Assembly: GCA_905233935.1 (NCBI GenBank)
Contig: CAJOFU010000008.1
Coordinates: 1-64,000 of the forward strand
Length of the DNA: 64,000 nt
Direction of reading: 5' to 3'
Source: Paludibacteraceae bacterium
Lineage (GTDB): Bacteria; Bacteroidota; Bacteroidia; Bacteroidales; Paludibacteraceae
How positions within the stretch are numbered: position 1 is the stretch's first letter; each line of letters opens with the position of its first letter. The position numbers and the translations under genes are program-made. Below the pieces are notes generated by a model. The model worked only from the letters and a program-made list of their open reading frames with translations. It had not been told where the DNA came from and did not search any database. Below, one piece after another: positions 55,601 through 63,715 of the stretch.

Positions 55601-57925
55601 ACCGGTGCAAATGCAACTGTCGAATTGCAGAAGTGTACTGAAATTGATCCGGAGACCGCTGCAGAGACATGGGAAAAGCAAGGCAGCAATCTTGATCTCT
55701 CCTCTATCACAAGTACAGGTATTTACAACTTCCGCATAGTACAAAATGGCAGCAAGGAAGCTTCGGCTGCATACCTTGGCGGTTACGTAGGTAACTTCTA
55801 TATCCGTACCGATGCAGCAGAAGGCGGATGGTCGAACTACAAGACTTCCGGCGCAAACACTATGACGTATTCGGAATACGCTGAGGACAATTACGACTAC
55901 TTCACGCATTATTACATGAAATTCGTAAACACCGGTACAAACATCAAGTTCTGTATCGCCAATGATTACAGTCCTTGCCTGACGGAATACTGCGTAAGCG
56001 ATAACTACACCAACGAGTGGATAGAGGCTTATGGCAATGTGCGCTTCATGTGGGATCATCGTACGAACAAGGTAAGCCGCGCATACATTAGCGGCTCAGG
56101 CATCGTAGCCGACCGATTCCTTGTTCTGGAAGGTGACGAAAAGATGTTCGACCAGGACGGCGACACCTTGACAACAGCCGGTGGCGGCAAGGTGAGTGAT
56201 TTGGACGATTATGAAATGAACTTTACCGATGACCAGAACTGGATCTATGAGGCATCAGTACAAGCTACACCGGGTGCACGTATCAAGTTGACCGCTAAGT
56301 ACAATGGCAAGATTCAGTACTTCTACGGCGCAGAAGGTGACCGTTCGGAGGAAACAACAGACTTGCTGCTTGGTGGTGATGAGGAAAGTGAAAACAAATA
56401 CAAGATCCGCGTGGTATATGACTTCAAGACCAACCGACTGATTAAGGCATTCATTCCGGAAGGCAACATTTCGGAAAAGTTGACGATTGAAGCTGACCTG
56501 ATGATCATTCGCGAGGCACAGGGTGAAGCACAACAAATCAACTTCACCGGTAGCGGCAAACTCGCTGATGTAAAGACCGTTTATGGCGCAATGAAGTTCA
56601 ACAAGTGGACGGTTAACGGCAAAGAGAAAACCGGCGGTCACGCCTCGACCTATGACAGCCGTTACAAACGCGACTTGTTCTATATCTCGTTCCCGTTCGA
56701 TGTCAAGTTGAGCGATGCATTCGGCTTCGGCACGTACGGCAAGCACTGGATCATCGAATATTACGACGGTAAAGAGCGTGCAGAGAAAGGTTTCTGGGCT
56801 GATACAAAAACGTTCTGGAAGTACGTTTTGCCGGCTCAACGCAGCAGTTTCACTCTCAAAGCCAACGAAGGCTACATCCTTGCTCTCGACCTCGATGAGA
56901 TGACAGAAGGTTCGTCAGTTTGGGCGAATGGTGTGGAGGATGTATATGTTTACTTCCCGTCAGCAGATGAAGTGGAAGACATCGAAGCAACCAACAAGTT
57001 GATTGAGATTGACCAAACCGGCTACAAGTGTAATATTGGTCCCCGCTTTGAGGGTGGTGATGACCGTCGAAATGCCGATAGTTACTGGCATATGATAGGT
57101 GTTCCAAGTTTCGCTAATTACAGCAGCGCACTGAAGCCAACCAGCAGTGGTTCAACGATTGACTGGCGTAGCACCAGTATGCCATACTTGTATGAATGGG
57201 ATTCAAGCGACAACTCACTGGAAATTACAAGTTCAGCCACATTCTCGTTCAAGGCTATGCACTCATACATGGTTCAATACGCAGGTGAGTCGATTTACTG
57301 GTCGGCAGTTAATGCCACCCCATCGGGTGTTGTAGCACGCCAGGAAGACAAGCCGACAAGTATTGAATTCCGGATGGAATTGCGGCAAGACGACAAGAAA
57401 ACCGATCAGACATACATTCGTCTGTCTGATGACGAGTTGGTAACAACAGGTTTTGACTACAACTACGATTTGAGCAAGGAACTCAAGAAGAGTAAATCTA
57501 ACATTTACACCTTGGTTACTTCAATAATTGATGAAGCTTCAGTAGTTACCAAAACAGCCGGCAATGTGCTGCCGATGACCGAGCAGACGATAGTTGTGCC
57601 GGTTGGCGTGAAGATTGTAGCCAACGACGACTACACATTCTCTATCCCTGAGGGCACAGAAGGCGTAGGCGTAACGCTGATTGACCAGGAGACAGGCATT
57701 CGCACCAGCCTCAGCGCAGTGGATTACACCGTTTCGCTGGAGGCAGGTACGTACAACGAGCGCTTCGTATTGGAGATTTCGCCGATACAGCATATTGCAA
57801 CGGAATTGGAGACATCAGATATCGGAGATCAGAAATCAGATGTCAGAAAGTTGCTGATAGACGGATTGCTGTACATCGTACGCGATGGTAAGGTTTACGA
57901 TGCACGCGGTGCGCGCGTAGAGTGA
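49631..57925 (+). CDS. Giant surface protein with starch-binding (CBM26-like) and InlB-type repeats
   Basis: 2764 residues. Long N-terminus with late hydrophobic core (about 37-58, LFTLFVLLLTMGVGEMWG/ADYYYHG). CBM26/starch-binding-like modules: about 175-250 (YAYGWYNDGGANNTAWPGAT), 1020-1110 and 1230-1310 (YAWTYSSACDHSTIENATWP). InlB B-repeat/Listeria-Bacteroides repeats at about 275-345 (TRTGYTFDGYY...TTLYAKW), 430-720 and 1440-1680. C-terminal region includes a non-repeat part (about 2280-2600), and the tail LIDGLLYIVRDGKVYDARGARVE matches the tail of the protein at 412-2862, a likely T9SS-type sorting signal. It probably binds starch-like or other glycans at the surface. Its 5' block equals that of relics A-D; no consensus promoter lies close upstream, so transcription probably enters from the accessory island. 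Confidence 0.88.
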   Translation: MKNLNLINQCAGKVRAAQCTAQVKPRTTRFCVGFKSLFTLFVLLLTMGVGEMWGADYYYHGTDNSWGTGIKMTQSADGFYHYYSVSAGMTSSNTFKITSESGWGTEYTGLTKGFNSTNITGDSGNGSMGGGSGSNIWLYNTTACYILIYPSGTAINSTGSPIICASTSLPDNSGTITTYFVNNNNWSGTIYAYGWYNDGGANNTAWPGATMTNTSKTNNGKAIYSYTYGQMYDKGIFNNNSSQTLDLDLTSKDGMMYDGSSWGVLAYDVTLNKQSGSGGTSSITATCGSAMPESKTAPTRTGYTFDGYYTSTGGSGTKYYNADMTSAATWPANGSGPTTLYAKWTENTYDVKVSATTSPASAGTSPSPSRWTSFGQVTGGNISITADTGYTFSSWTILSGGAGTFEDATSASTKFYPTKSSELKANFTANTYTITLDGNGGTGGTATVQYNASALSSITDASRAGYSLNGYYTAASGGSKVINADGSLNNVSGWVSGGYWIKATNATLYAQWTENATYYTVTYGVYTDGHGSLSAGVSSGASVVSGTSVTFSASPDTGYEVDTYYSNSSCTSPIAGAGYANTYTTTISGNTTVYVKFKKKTCLITLNKNGGSTGATSTTATYGNTLNSFTAHTRAGYTLTGYWTASSGGTKIINADGTLVASTTYSNASSQWVGSPSSLTLYAQWTEDKVTLTPTVSYDHGSSTYTATSANEVGVTTTTELTASTPNTAHYTFAGWTLTNLTVTSGDATTDRNITVKITTGGSPIAAVANYEEVRTSTYYVVGNTGPFEDLGWSAVAGNMMQKKSGYSTSTDVYFDITVDASDLTMADSDWAFKIYNSAGVDDNAKWIGWRSSQSGEEGNKYWLTQETNSVTLVTTGSNDLQFRPDAVGTYEFHLDYSTAASPVLTITWPAAVYLSSDNESAYADGSVTLTADGANLPSGSKTIEYEFFKGDNTLPANKIGSTQTFNSITATTHSTTQSVSPEFNTSDYTASQVYTVKMTIDGVAYTNTITIYRKWDIYVRDNLGWGSMSMFQWNTSGSNANYPGATCIAGVNDNDNWFTVTLNSKYVTDETSDYISGFLVSSGGTTAEADATKTIDLHFYSGSPATCAYPEGSYWYTVNDDGNKYLTQMTLPTPWIEEDADACKLINTTELFLTGNISSTGGEGNYARDMVEVGFTINGVDYPMSYSCTSEGDKYFWGYVGGLTAGTTYTVYAYAKNMLGKATSSNSYDVTTRATGTTTIKVRTGASDPVPTIYAWTYSSACDHSTIENATWPGTAMTLDITGSIYKWYTFELSNEYNEFKISESGSNETNNFNNPFESTCYWYHSSEAQGDRMGAMTCPYVTPQLMIEETAGKEDFTYLEMSTSPTISKTVTLAAKSTYLFKIVYNAEWYGKASVNLSRASNSVSSVSAAVEDNMAITTDAAGDYTFTFTTPGTVTVTYPTAYTVTFGMGTGGATIGASATSAGGTISSGAYVAAGDDVTFTQTASTGYTFAGWYDASTGGSAVSGMGTSDNVLDDIAADATVYSRYTANTYTVTFDATTNGGTCGTASKSVTFDDEYGELPTATRASKAFKGWFTLSSGGTQVTEETIVSTADDHTIYAQFEDIYSVTIDYKCGDAKLRTSSSTRASATALAPEITAPEIVGYTFSGWTGSDATFANASSATTTVNATAATTITATYTAIPTVYFKNNLNWDKVYVTFDCDWTTGTKNVPKNNGKPYFEMEQLGTSDIFSCVIPDAYVTSNFASWANNIAFDNHGFDASDNVGSLEGGFNAGEFLGRGDFDPSATMFIPYNGDSETRNGGTYYRTGCWMKYNSTDPGYKVYANTYVSGSGGSAVAGTPVLLQADIAGGFEFKAKVNFPSANYTYGFMLHKEYTKNSDAVWYTNTGTITAETDDLPWHFYNDGASENGTRCGLKTESVGDYEFTVSFGTGRPVVNVTYPVSTGDWRLVYKDRAAWSGDAHAADWFIASRVIKAEADAVDTVSFFVSKATGANATVELQKCTEIDPETAAETWEKQGSNLDLSSITSTGIYNFRIVQNGSKEASAAYLGGYVGNFYIRTDAAEGGWSNYKTSGANTMTYSEYAEDNYDYFTHYYMKFVNTGTNIKFCIANDYSPCLTEYCVSDNYTNEWIEAYGNVRFMWDHRTNKVSRAYISGSGIVADRFLVLEGDEKMFDQDGDTLTTAGGGKVSDLDDYEMNFTDDQNWIYEASVQATPGARIKLTAKYNGKIQYFYGAEGDRSEETTDLLLGGDEESENKYKIRVVYDFKTNRLIKAFIPEGNISEKLTIEADLMIIREAQGEAQQINFTGSGKLADVKTVYGAMKFNKWTVNGKEKTGGHASTYDSRYKRDLFYISFPFDVKLSDAFGFGTYGKHWIIEYYDGKERAEKGFWADTKTFWKYVLPAQRSSFTLKANEGYILALDLDEMTEGSSVWANGVEDVYVYFPSADEVEDIEATNKLIEIDQTGYKCNIGPRFEGGDDRRNADSYWHMIGVPSFANYSSALKPTSSGSTIDWRSTSMPYLYEWDSSDNSLEITSSATFSFKAMHSYMVQYAGESIYWSAVNATPSGVVARQEDKPTSIEFRMELRQDDKKTDQTYIRLSDDELVTTGFDYNYDLSKELKKSKSNIYTLVTSIIDEASVVTKTAGNVLPMTEQTIVVPVGVKIVANDDYTFSIPEGTEGVGVTLIDQETGIRTSLSAVDYTVSLEAGTYNERFVLEISPIQHIATELETSDIGDQKSDVRKLLIDGLLYIVRDGKVYDARGARVE

Positions 57926-57970
57926 TTATGGTAAGAAAGATTATTAACTACTAAAAAGGAGGAAATGATT

Positions 57971-58384
57971 ATGAAGACCATGAACACAAAATCGATGATA
58001 CTGACCATTTGCGCACTGATGATTTGCATGCAAGCAACCGCAGCCTTCCACAAAGCAGAAATGCTGTCCACCTCAACTATGCAGGGGACGGGAAGCACAT
58101 ATCAGTCAAAAGTTATAGCAGTAGATGCGCCGCAAGCAGAATACACCTATCTGCAGATGCAATCGACATCTATAATGATGGAAACAGGAGAAATACCTAC
58201 TCCGTTCTCTGACGAAGAGGACACGGGTTACCACGGTCCACGCCGAAGCTTTGATACCGGTGCAGAGGAAGGTCAATCAGAGGAGTACCCTGTCGGAGAG
58301 CCTTGGATACTGCTCATGTTCGCTGCCGCAGCTGCCGCGACGGTCGCCATAAGGCGCCGTCGCCACGCAGCGGTGGAGGACTAA
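57971..58384 (+). CDS. Small secreted protein with C-terminal membrane anchor
   Basis: 137 residues from the second ATG (MKTMNTKSM); an AAGGAGG 10-16 nt upstream (57955-57961) is too close to the first ATG (57965) and fits this one. Signal peptide 1-26 (ILTICALMICMQATA). The middle is polar with an acidic SDEEDTGYHGPRRSFDTG part. The C-terminus has PVGEPW, a membrane segment (ILLMFAAAAAATVAI) and RRRRH. This motif + helix + Arg cluster layout resembles protein-sorting tails processed by exosortase-like enzymes and is frequent in Bacteroidales next to large surface proteins. It is 45 bp downstream of the 2764-residue gene and probably in its transcript. Function unknown. Confidence 0.75.
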   Translation: MKTMNTKSMILTICALMICMQATAAFHKAEMLSTSTMQGTGSTYQSKVIAVDAPQAEYTYLQMQSTSIMMETGEIPTPFSDEEDTGYHGPRRSFDTGAEEGQSEEYPVGEPWILLMFAAAAAATVAIRRRRHAAVED

Positions 58385-58484
58385 TTAAGTTCACAATTAA
58401 GCGAATTAAACGAAATAATCGTTCGAACGCAGTGAGATAAGAATTGCAGCGGACTAAAGAATAATAAACAAATATAAATATCTT

Positions 58485-60251
58485 ATGAGACAAAAAACAT
58501 TACACTACCTGATTGTTCTTGCGATAGCGGGAATAAGTATGGCAGGCTGTAAGCACGATGTGGATTTCAAGAACCTCACACTGGACAGTGAGGTGAACGT
58601 GCTACTCAACAACCTGCCGATAGGTGAGATGAGTGCTACATTCAACGATTTGATCGGTTTGGTGGACGCAAAGAACACCACTATAGCCCCCGACGAGGAC
58701 GGTGTGTTGGTGCTCACGATGGATGAGAAGTACAAACGCGACTTCCACAAGATTGTGCTGTCGGACTACCTCGGCGAAATCAACTCGGTGACGTACCTGC
58801 AAAAGGTGATGCCGGAGCTGGTGTTTATCCCTGCCGGCACATCGACGCGAGTGGAGTTCCCGATGACCATCACATTCAGCGGCGTGAACGACGATATGTC
58901 GGACGAACGTTTGGATAGCATGGTTATCGAAGACGCCAAGTTCACCACACGCATCAGCAGCGAGAACCTGACCATCAGCGACAGCGAGATCGAGAAAGTG
59001 ACGCTGCGCCTTGGTGACCAGTTCCGTCGCGCCAAAGGCTTGGAGAAAGTTCTGGATAACTTCCACCTGGACAGCGATGTGGCTGTGAACATCGACGACT
59101 TCACACTTGTGCTGATGAAAGACGAGAAGCAAGAACCGGGCAACGACAATGTGATGAACACTGCAACCATTACATTTGTTGTGGACATCAAGACGCAGAA
59201 CAACGTAGTGGTGGCAGCTAATTCAGGTTTCCGCTTCAACTTCAAAGTGGAGTTTATGGACTACAGCGCGCTGTACGGATTCTTTGAAGCCGGCAAACAG
59301 ACCCGCGACCTGAATACGATAGCTATGCCACTGAAGTTCTCGGAGACAGACACAATGATTCTGCCCGTACAGAAGCCAAAGATCGAACTGATGTTCACCT
59401 ACGGCATGTCCATGCCGCTGAATGTGCGCATCAACTACATCAAGGCCATTCGTCCGGAAAGTGCGGCTGAACACGCTGTATATGCAACATGGGGTGGCAG
59501 CACAAGTACTCTTCAGCCTCTGAACACCGTTATCCCCGTTGACGCTCCGCTGGACATGATGGTCAAGGACAGTAGTATCATGCTCAACCAAGAGTCACAG
59601 AATGGCGCTATCGACCGGTTCTTTGCCGACCAGGTGGATTCGCTGGGCTACGACTACAAGCTCGAGGTTGACCGCAATCGCGAAGTTTTCGGCAAGGTGA
59701 TGAAACAGTTCCGTCTGACCAAGAACACGGACTTCTATATGCAGTTCCGCTTCACGATGCCGTTTAAGTTCAATCCGGGCCTGAAGGTAACGTACGCCGA
59801 CACGATTAAAGACGTTAATCTGCAGCGCGCATCGCTGGATTCGCTGGCAGCCATGACCGACAGTATCATCCAGAAGATCAACAAAGCTGACTTGCAGTTG
59901 TATCTGACGTTCACAAACAATATTCCTCTGGATCTGCTGGTGGATGTTCAGTTCCTTGATGAGAAGGGCAAAGAGTTGAATCTGCCACAACTGCACGACA
60001 TCACAATAGATGCTGCGACCAAGAGCGGCAGTGTGATTACTCCGTCAGAGGCGCTTAAGACCATTGGCATCACAGAGGCTGATTTCGATGAAGTGGCTAA
60101 GACGCGTAACGTACGCATCAAAGCACGCATCAGCGACGAGAAAAAGGTGGGCACCGCATTCCTCTCCGACCAGAAGCTAAGCATCAAAGCCGGCGTAACC
60201 GGTGATGTCAAGGCGCTGCTGCATTATAAACTTACACAGGATAACAAATAA
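58485..60251 (+). CDS. Lipoprotein of unknown function
   Basis: 588 residues. Lipoprotein signal with Cys22 (IAGISMAGC/KHD), then a long beta-rich sequence without known motifs; alternating hydrophobic strands such as VALLNNLPIG-like, TLVLMKDEKQ and LKVTYADTIKDVNL suggest two or more Ig-like or adhesin-like domains. It ends 15 bp before the DUF5723/OmpA gene, which has a strong AGGAGG, so the two are one operon and may form an outer-membrane/periplasm pair. The gap 58385-58484 before it holds a CGTTCGAACG palindrome (58420-58429) and no gene. Confidence 0.8.
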   Translation: MRQKTLHYLIVLAIAGISMAGCKHDVDFKNLTLDSEVNVLLNNLPIGEMSATFNDLIGLVDAKNTTIAPDEDGVLVLTMDEKYKRDFHKIVLSDYLGEINSVTYLQKVMPELVFIPAGTSTRVEFPMTITFSGVNDDMSDERLDSMVIEDAKFTTRISSENLTISDSEIEKVTLRLGDQFRRAKGLEKVLDNFHLDSDVAVNIDDFTLVLMKDEKQEPGNDNVMNTATITFVVDIKTQNNVVVAANSGFRFNFKVEFMDYSALYGFFEAGKQTRDLNTIAMPLKFSETDTMILPVQKPKIELMFTYGMSMPLNVRINYIKAIRPESAAEHAVYATWGGSTSTLQPLNTVIPVDAPLDMMVKDSSIMLNQESQNGAIDRFFADQVDSLGYDYKLEVDRNREVFGKVMKQFRLTKNTDFYMQFRFTMPFKFNPGLKVTYADTIKDVNLQRASLDSLAAMTDSIIQKINKADLQLYLTFTNNIPLDLLVDVQFLDEKGKELNLPQLHDITIDAATKSGSVITPSEALKTIGITEADFDEVAKTRNVRIKARISDEKKVGTAFLSDQKLSIKAGVTGDVKALLHYKLTQDNK

Positions 60252-60266
60252 TAGGAGGACAAGACA

Positions 60267-62876
60267 ATGAAACAGATATTTCGTTCGATAGCAATAGCTG
60301 TTGCCCTCCTGACGGGCATAACGATGAGTGCGCAAGAGGTGAACACGCTTTACTTCTTGGAGAACGCTCCTATGCGCACGCAATTCAACCCCGCACTGAT
60401 GCCGGTTAGCAGCGGATATATCATCTTCTCGCCGCTGGGTTACACCAGCCTGTGGGCAGGTAACAACTCGCTGACGATGGCGGATGTGATCTACAACAAG
60501 AACGGTCAGACCATCACTGCGCTGAATGCCGGCGAGACGGAGCGGTTCCTGAGCCGACTGCATCGTAACACGCTGATGAGCGCTGACATGACGACTACAA
60601 TCCTCGGCTTCGGTGCACGCACCAAGAAAGGCGGTTACTTCCACGGAGGAATCTTCCTTCGCGCAGATGTCGGAGTGAACATACCCAAGAGCCTGTTTAA
60701 AGCCTTTATCACTCCGGAAGGTATAGGTCTGGACATGAGAGACGGGCTGAAGATCTCCGGATTGAATGCCAATGCGCAAGCGTACGTGGAAGTAGCAGGA
60801 GGTTACACGCGTCCGCTGAACGAGCAATGGACATTAGGCGGAAAACTGAAGTTCCTGTTGGGCTACGCCAACATCAACATGCGCGTGAATGAACTGACTC
60901 TTACTCCGGGCGTCAACCCGGGCGACAAGGCGCAACTGGATATGAAAGGCGAGATGCATGCAGCCACTCCGGGCGGCATTGACCCGACAGGTATTCTGCC
61001 TAAGAACGGTGAAGGGTTCTTTGAGAACATCGGCGACCGTGTGTCGAACATGTTCTCGTCGATCAACGGCAACTACGCCAGCCTTGCCAAGCCGGCTGGC
61101 TACGGTGCAGCTATTGACTTCGGTTTCACATACAAGCCTATCAAGTACGTTCAGATAGCCGCAGCCATCAATGACCTCGGCTTCATCTATTGGGCAAACG
61201 GTGTGAACGGTACAATAGGAGCCAGCACTCCGTTTGACGGTGTCGGAACAGTCGAAGTACGCACCAAGGACGGCAAGATTGACACGGAGAGCATGGGCAA
61301 ACAGATCAGCGATCACATGCAAGGCTACCTTGACGCCATTAAGGCGGAAGGTGCAGGTGGCGGTTATGCACGCATGACACGCGCTCATCTGAATGTAAGC
61401 GTTGACGGTATGTTCTGGGAGAACCGCGTAGGTGTAGGCGTACTGTCGCAGACCAAGCTGTATAATAACAAGATATATGAAGAGTTGACCTTAGGCGGTT
61501 TCTTCCGACCGGTTAACTGGTTTAACCTTGCCGTAAGTTACTCGCTGATCAACGGTAAGGGCGGTACACTCGGTGCAGCATTAGGCTTTGCGCCGTACGA
61601 CGGTGTTATGCTGACGCTGGCTACGGACTATATCCCCTGCCACTACGCCGACATGAGCCAGCTGACGAACAGCAATTCGAAACAATACTACCTGCCGTAC
61701 AAGAGCCCGGGCGTAAACGTAGCCCTTGGTTTTGCCATCGTTTGGGGCACGAACAAGAAGCGCGACTCCGACAAGGACGGTGTGCTTGACAATCTTGACA
61801 TGTGTCCGAAGACTCCGCGTAACATCCGTGTGGATGCGTTTGGTTGTCCTATTGATGCCGACGGCGACGGTGTGCCTGACTACCTTGACGAGTGTCCGAA
61901 CACACCGGCAGAAGCTTACGGCTTGGTGGATGCAGCCGGTTGTCCGCAGGATGGCGACTTGGACGAGGTGCCCGATTACAAAGATCTGTGTCCTGACACA
62001 CCGGAAGAGGCTCGTGCATCGGTTGACGAGAACGGTTGTACGCGTGATACGGACGGTGACGGTGTACCTGACTACCGTGACGACTGCCCGAACACCTTAC
62101 CGGAAGCTGTCGGATATGTGGATGAGAGAGGTTGCGATAAGGATAGCGACGGTGACGGCGTACCTGACTACCTCGACAAGTGCCCGAATACACCGGTTGA
62201 GGCATACAACTACATCAATGCCGACGGTTGTCCGACCGATATGGATGAGGACGGTGTTCCTGACTACAAAGACAAGTGTCCGCGCACTGCTTACGCTGCA
62301 CGTCAGTATGTTGACAGCTGCGGTTGCGACAAGGATAGCGACAAGGACGGTGTACCTGATTACCTCGACGAATGTCCGTACGTACCGGGCGTTAAGGAAA
62401 ACAAGGGTTGTCCGCAAGTTAAACGCGCCGTGACGACCTTGCTCAAGAAGGCGATGTCCGGTATCCAGTTCGAGACAGGCAAGGCTGTAATCGTCAAGAA
62501 GTCGTATCCGATCCTCGACGAGATAGCCAAGGTATTCATCGAGAACTCGACCTACATCATCGAAGTACAAGGTCACACCGATAATGTGGGCAAGGCAGAA
62601 GTGAACATGACCCTGTCAGAAAAGCGTGCTCAGGCCGTTCGCGACTACCTCGTTAAGAAGGGCGTTGATGCAAACCGCATGACAGCTCACGGTTACGGAA
62701 GCACCGTACCTATCGCCGACAATACGACGAAGGCAGGTCGAGCCAAGAACCGCCGCGTTGAGTTCAAGATCACCTTCGAAGAGGTGAACTACGAGATCAT
62801 CAACGACCACAACCCGGGCGCAGATGAGCCGGCAGCAGAACCTGCTGCCGAGCCCACTGCTCCAGCGGGGAACTAA
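60267..62876 (+). CDS. DUF5723/OmpA-family outer-membrane protein with thrombospondin type 3 repeats
   Basis: 869 residues. Signal peptide 1-22 (GITMSA/QEVNTLYFLENAPMRTQFNPA). DUF5723-type beta-barrel at about 25-485. From about 500 to 715 there are calcium-binding thrombospondin type 3 repeats (DSDKDGVLDNLDMCP, DADGDGVPDYLDECPNTP and five more). An OmpA peptidoglycan-binding domain follows at about 730-840 (IQFETGKAVI, EVQGHTDNVGKAEVNMTLSEKRAQAVRDYL, RMTAHGYGSTVPIADN, RAKNRRVEFKI), then a Pro/Ala/Glu tail. It anchors the outer membrane to the cell wall. It is preceded by AGGAGG 8 nt before the ATG, which is unusually strong for this phylum. Confidence 0.92.
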   Translation: MKQIFRSIAIAVALLTGITMSAQEVNTLYFLENAPMRTQFNPALMPVSSGYIIFSPLGYTSLWAGNNSLTMADVIYNKNGQTITALNAGETERFLSRLHRNTLMSADMTTTILGFGARTKKGGYFHGGIFLRADVGVNIPKSLFKAFITPEGIGLDMRDGLKISGLNANAQAYVEVAGGYTRPLNEQWTLGGKLKFLLGYANINMRVNELTLTPGVNPGDKAQLDMKGEMHAATPGGIDPTGILPKNGEGFFENIGDRVSNMFSSINGNYASLAKPAGYGAAIDFGFTYKPIKYVQIAAAINDLGFIYWANGVNGTIGASTPFDGVGTVEVRTKDGKIDTESMGKQISDHMQGYLDAIKAEGAGGGYARMTRAHLNVSVDGMFWENRVGVGVLSQTKLYNNKIYEELTLGGFFRPVNWFNLAVSYSLINGKGGTLGAALGFAPYDGVMLTLATDYIPCHYADMSQLTNSNSKQYYLPYKSPGVNVALGFAIVWGTNKKRDSDKDGVLDNLDMCPKTPRNIRVDAFGCPIDADGDGVPDYLDECPNTPAEAYGLVDAAGCPQDGDLDEVPDYKDLCPDTPEEARASVDENGCTRDTDGDGVPDYRDDCPNTLPEAVGYVDERGCDKDSDGDGVPDYLDKCPNTPVEAYNYINADGCPTDMDEDGVPDYKDKCPRTAYAARQYVDSCGCDKDSDKDGVPDYLDECPYVPGVKENKGCPQVKRAVTTLLKKAMSGIQFETGKAVIVKKSYPILDEIAKVFIENSTYIIEVQGHTDNVGKAEVNMTLSEKRAQAVRDYLVKKGVDANRMTAHGYGSTVPIADNTTKAGRAKNRRVEFKITFEEVNYEIINDHNPGADEPAAEPAAEPTAPAGN

Positions 62877-62930
62877 ATTGAGACAAAAGGAATAAGGAAT
62901 TTGAACATTGAAAATTTAAATAATTATATT

Positions 62931-63650
62931 ATGGGAAGAGCATTTGAATATCGCAAAGCGACAAAACTCAAACGTTGGGGTCACATGGCCCGTACATTTA
63001 CCAAGTTAGGCAAAGAAATCACTATTGCAGCCCGTGAGGGTGGTCCGGATCCGGATAGCAACCCGCGTCTGCGTACACTGATCCAACAGTGCAAGAAGGA
63101 GAACATGCCGAAGGACAACATCGACCGCGCTATCAAGAAAGCGACCGACAAGTCCTACGAAGGCTACAAGGAGATCAACTACGAAGGCTACGGACCACAT
63201 GGCATCGCTATCTTCGTGGAAACTGCTACGGACAACAACATGCGTACCGTGGCAAACATCCGTTCGTACTTCACCAAGCATGGCGGCACGTTAGGCACAC
63301 AGGGCTCACTGCAGTTCTTGTTCGACAGGAAAGCTTGCTTTACCGTTACGATGAAAGACGGCATTGATCTGGATGAACTGGAGCTTGAGCTCATCGACTT
63401 CGGCGTAGAGGAGCTCGGCGTGGACGAGGAGGAGAATACGATTGTTCTCTACTCGGACTTCGACCAGGCTTCGTCACTGCAGAAATACCTCGAGGACAAC
63501 GGCTTCGAGATACAGTCGTGTGAGTTCGTTCGTATCCCGAACGACACGAAGACCTTGACCGACGAGCAGCGTGAGTCTGTACAGAAACTCATCGACAGAA
63601 TTGAGGAAGACGAGGATGTGCAGAATGTGTTCACGAACTTGGCTGATTAA
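62931..63650 (+). CDS. yebC: YebC/PmpR-family DNA-binding regulator / translation factor
   Basis: 239 residues from MGRAFEYRKATKLKRWG; the frame is open 10 codons upstream, but the family begins here. Family motifs: GRAFEYRKATKLKRWGHMARTFTKLGKEI, NPRLRTLIQQCKKENMPKDNIDRAIKKA, YEGYGPHGIAIFVETATDNNMRTVANIRSYFTKHGG, LGTQGSLQFLFDRKA. Full length with all three domains. A cytoplasmic protein; members act as transcription regulators or as ribosome-associated factors. It stands upstream of rsmG, separated by 65 bp of GTTGA-rich sequence. Confidence 0.95.
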   Translation: MGRAFEYRKATKLKRWGHMARTFTKLGKEITIAAREGGPDPDSNPRLRTLIQQCKKENMPKDNIDRAIKKATDKSYEGYKEINYEGYGPHGIAIFVETATDNNMRTVANIRSYFTKHGGTLGTQGSLQFLFDRKACFTVTMKDGIDLDELELELIDFGVEELGVDEEENTIVLYSDFDQASSLQKYLEDNGFEIQSCEFVRIPNDTKTLTDEQRESVQKLIDRIEEDEDVQNVFTNLAD

Positions 63651-63715
63651 GTTGAGTGTTGAGAGTTTAATGTTTAGAGAAGTTGAAAGAGTTAATAGTT
63701 TATAGTTGAAAGACG

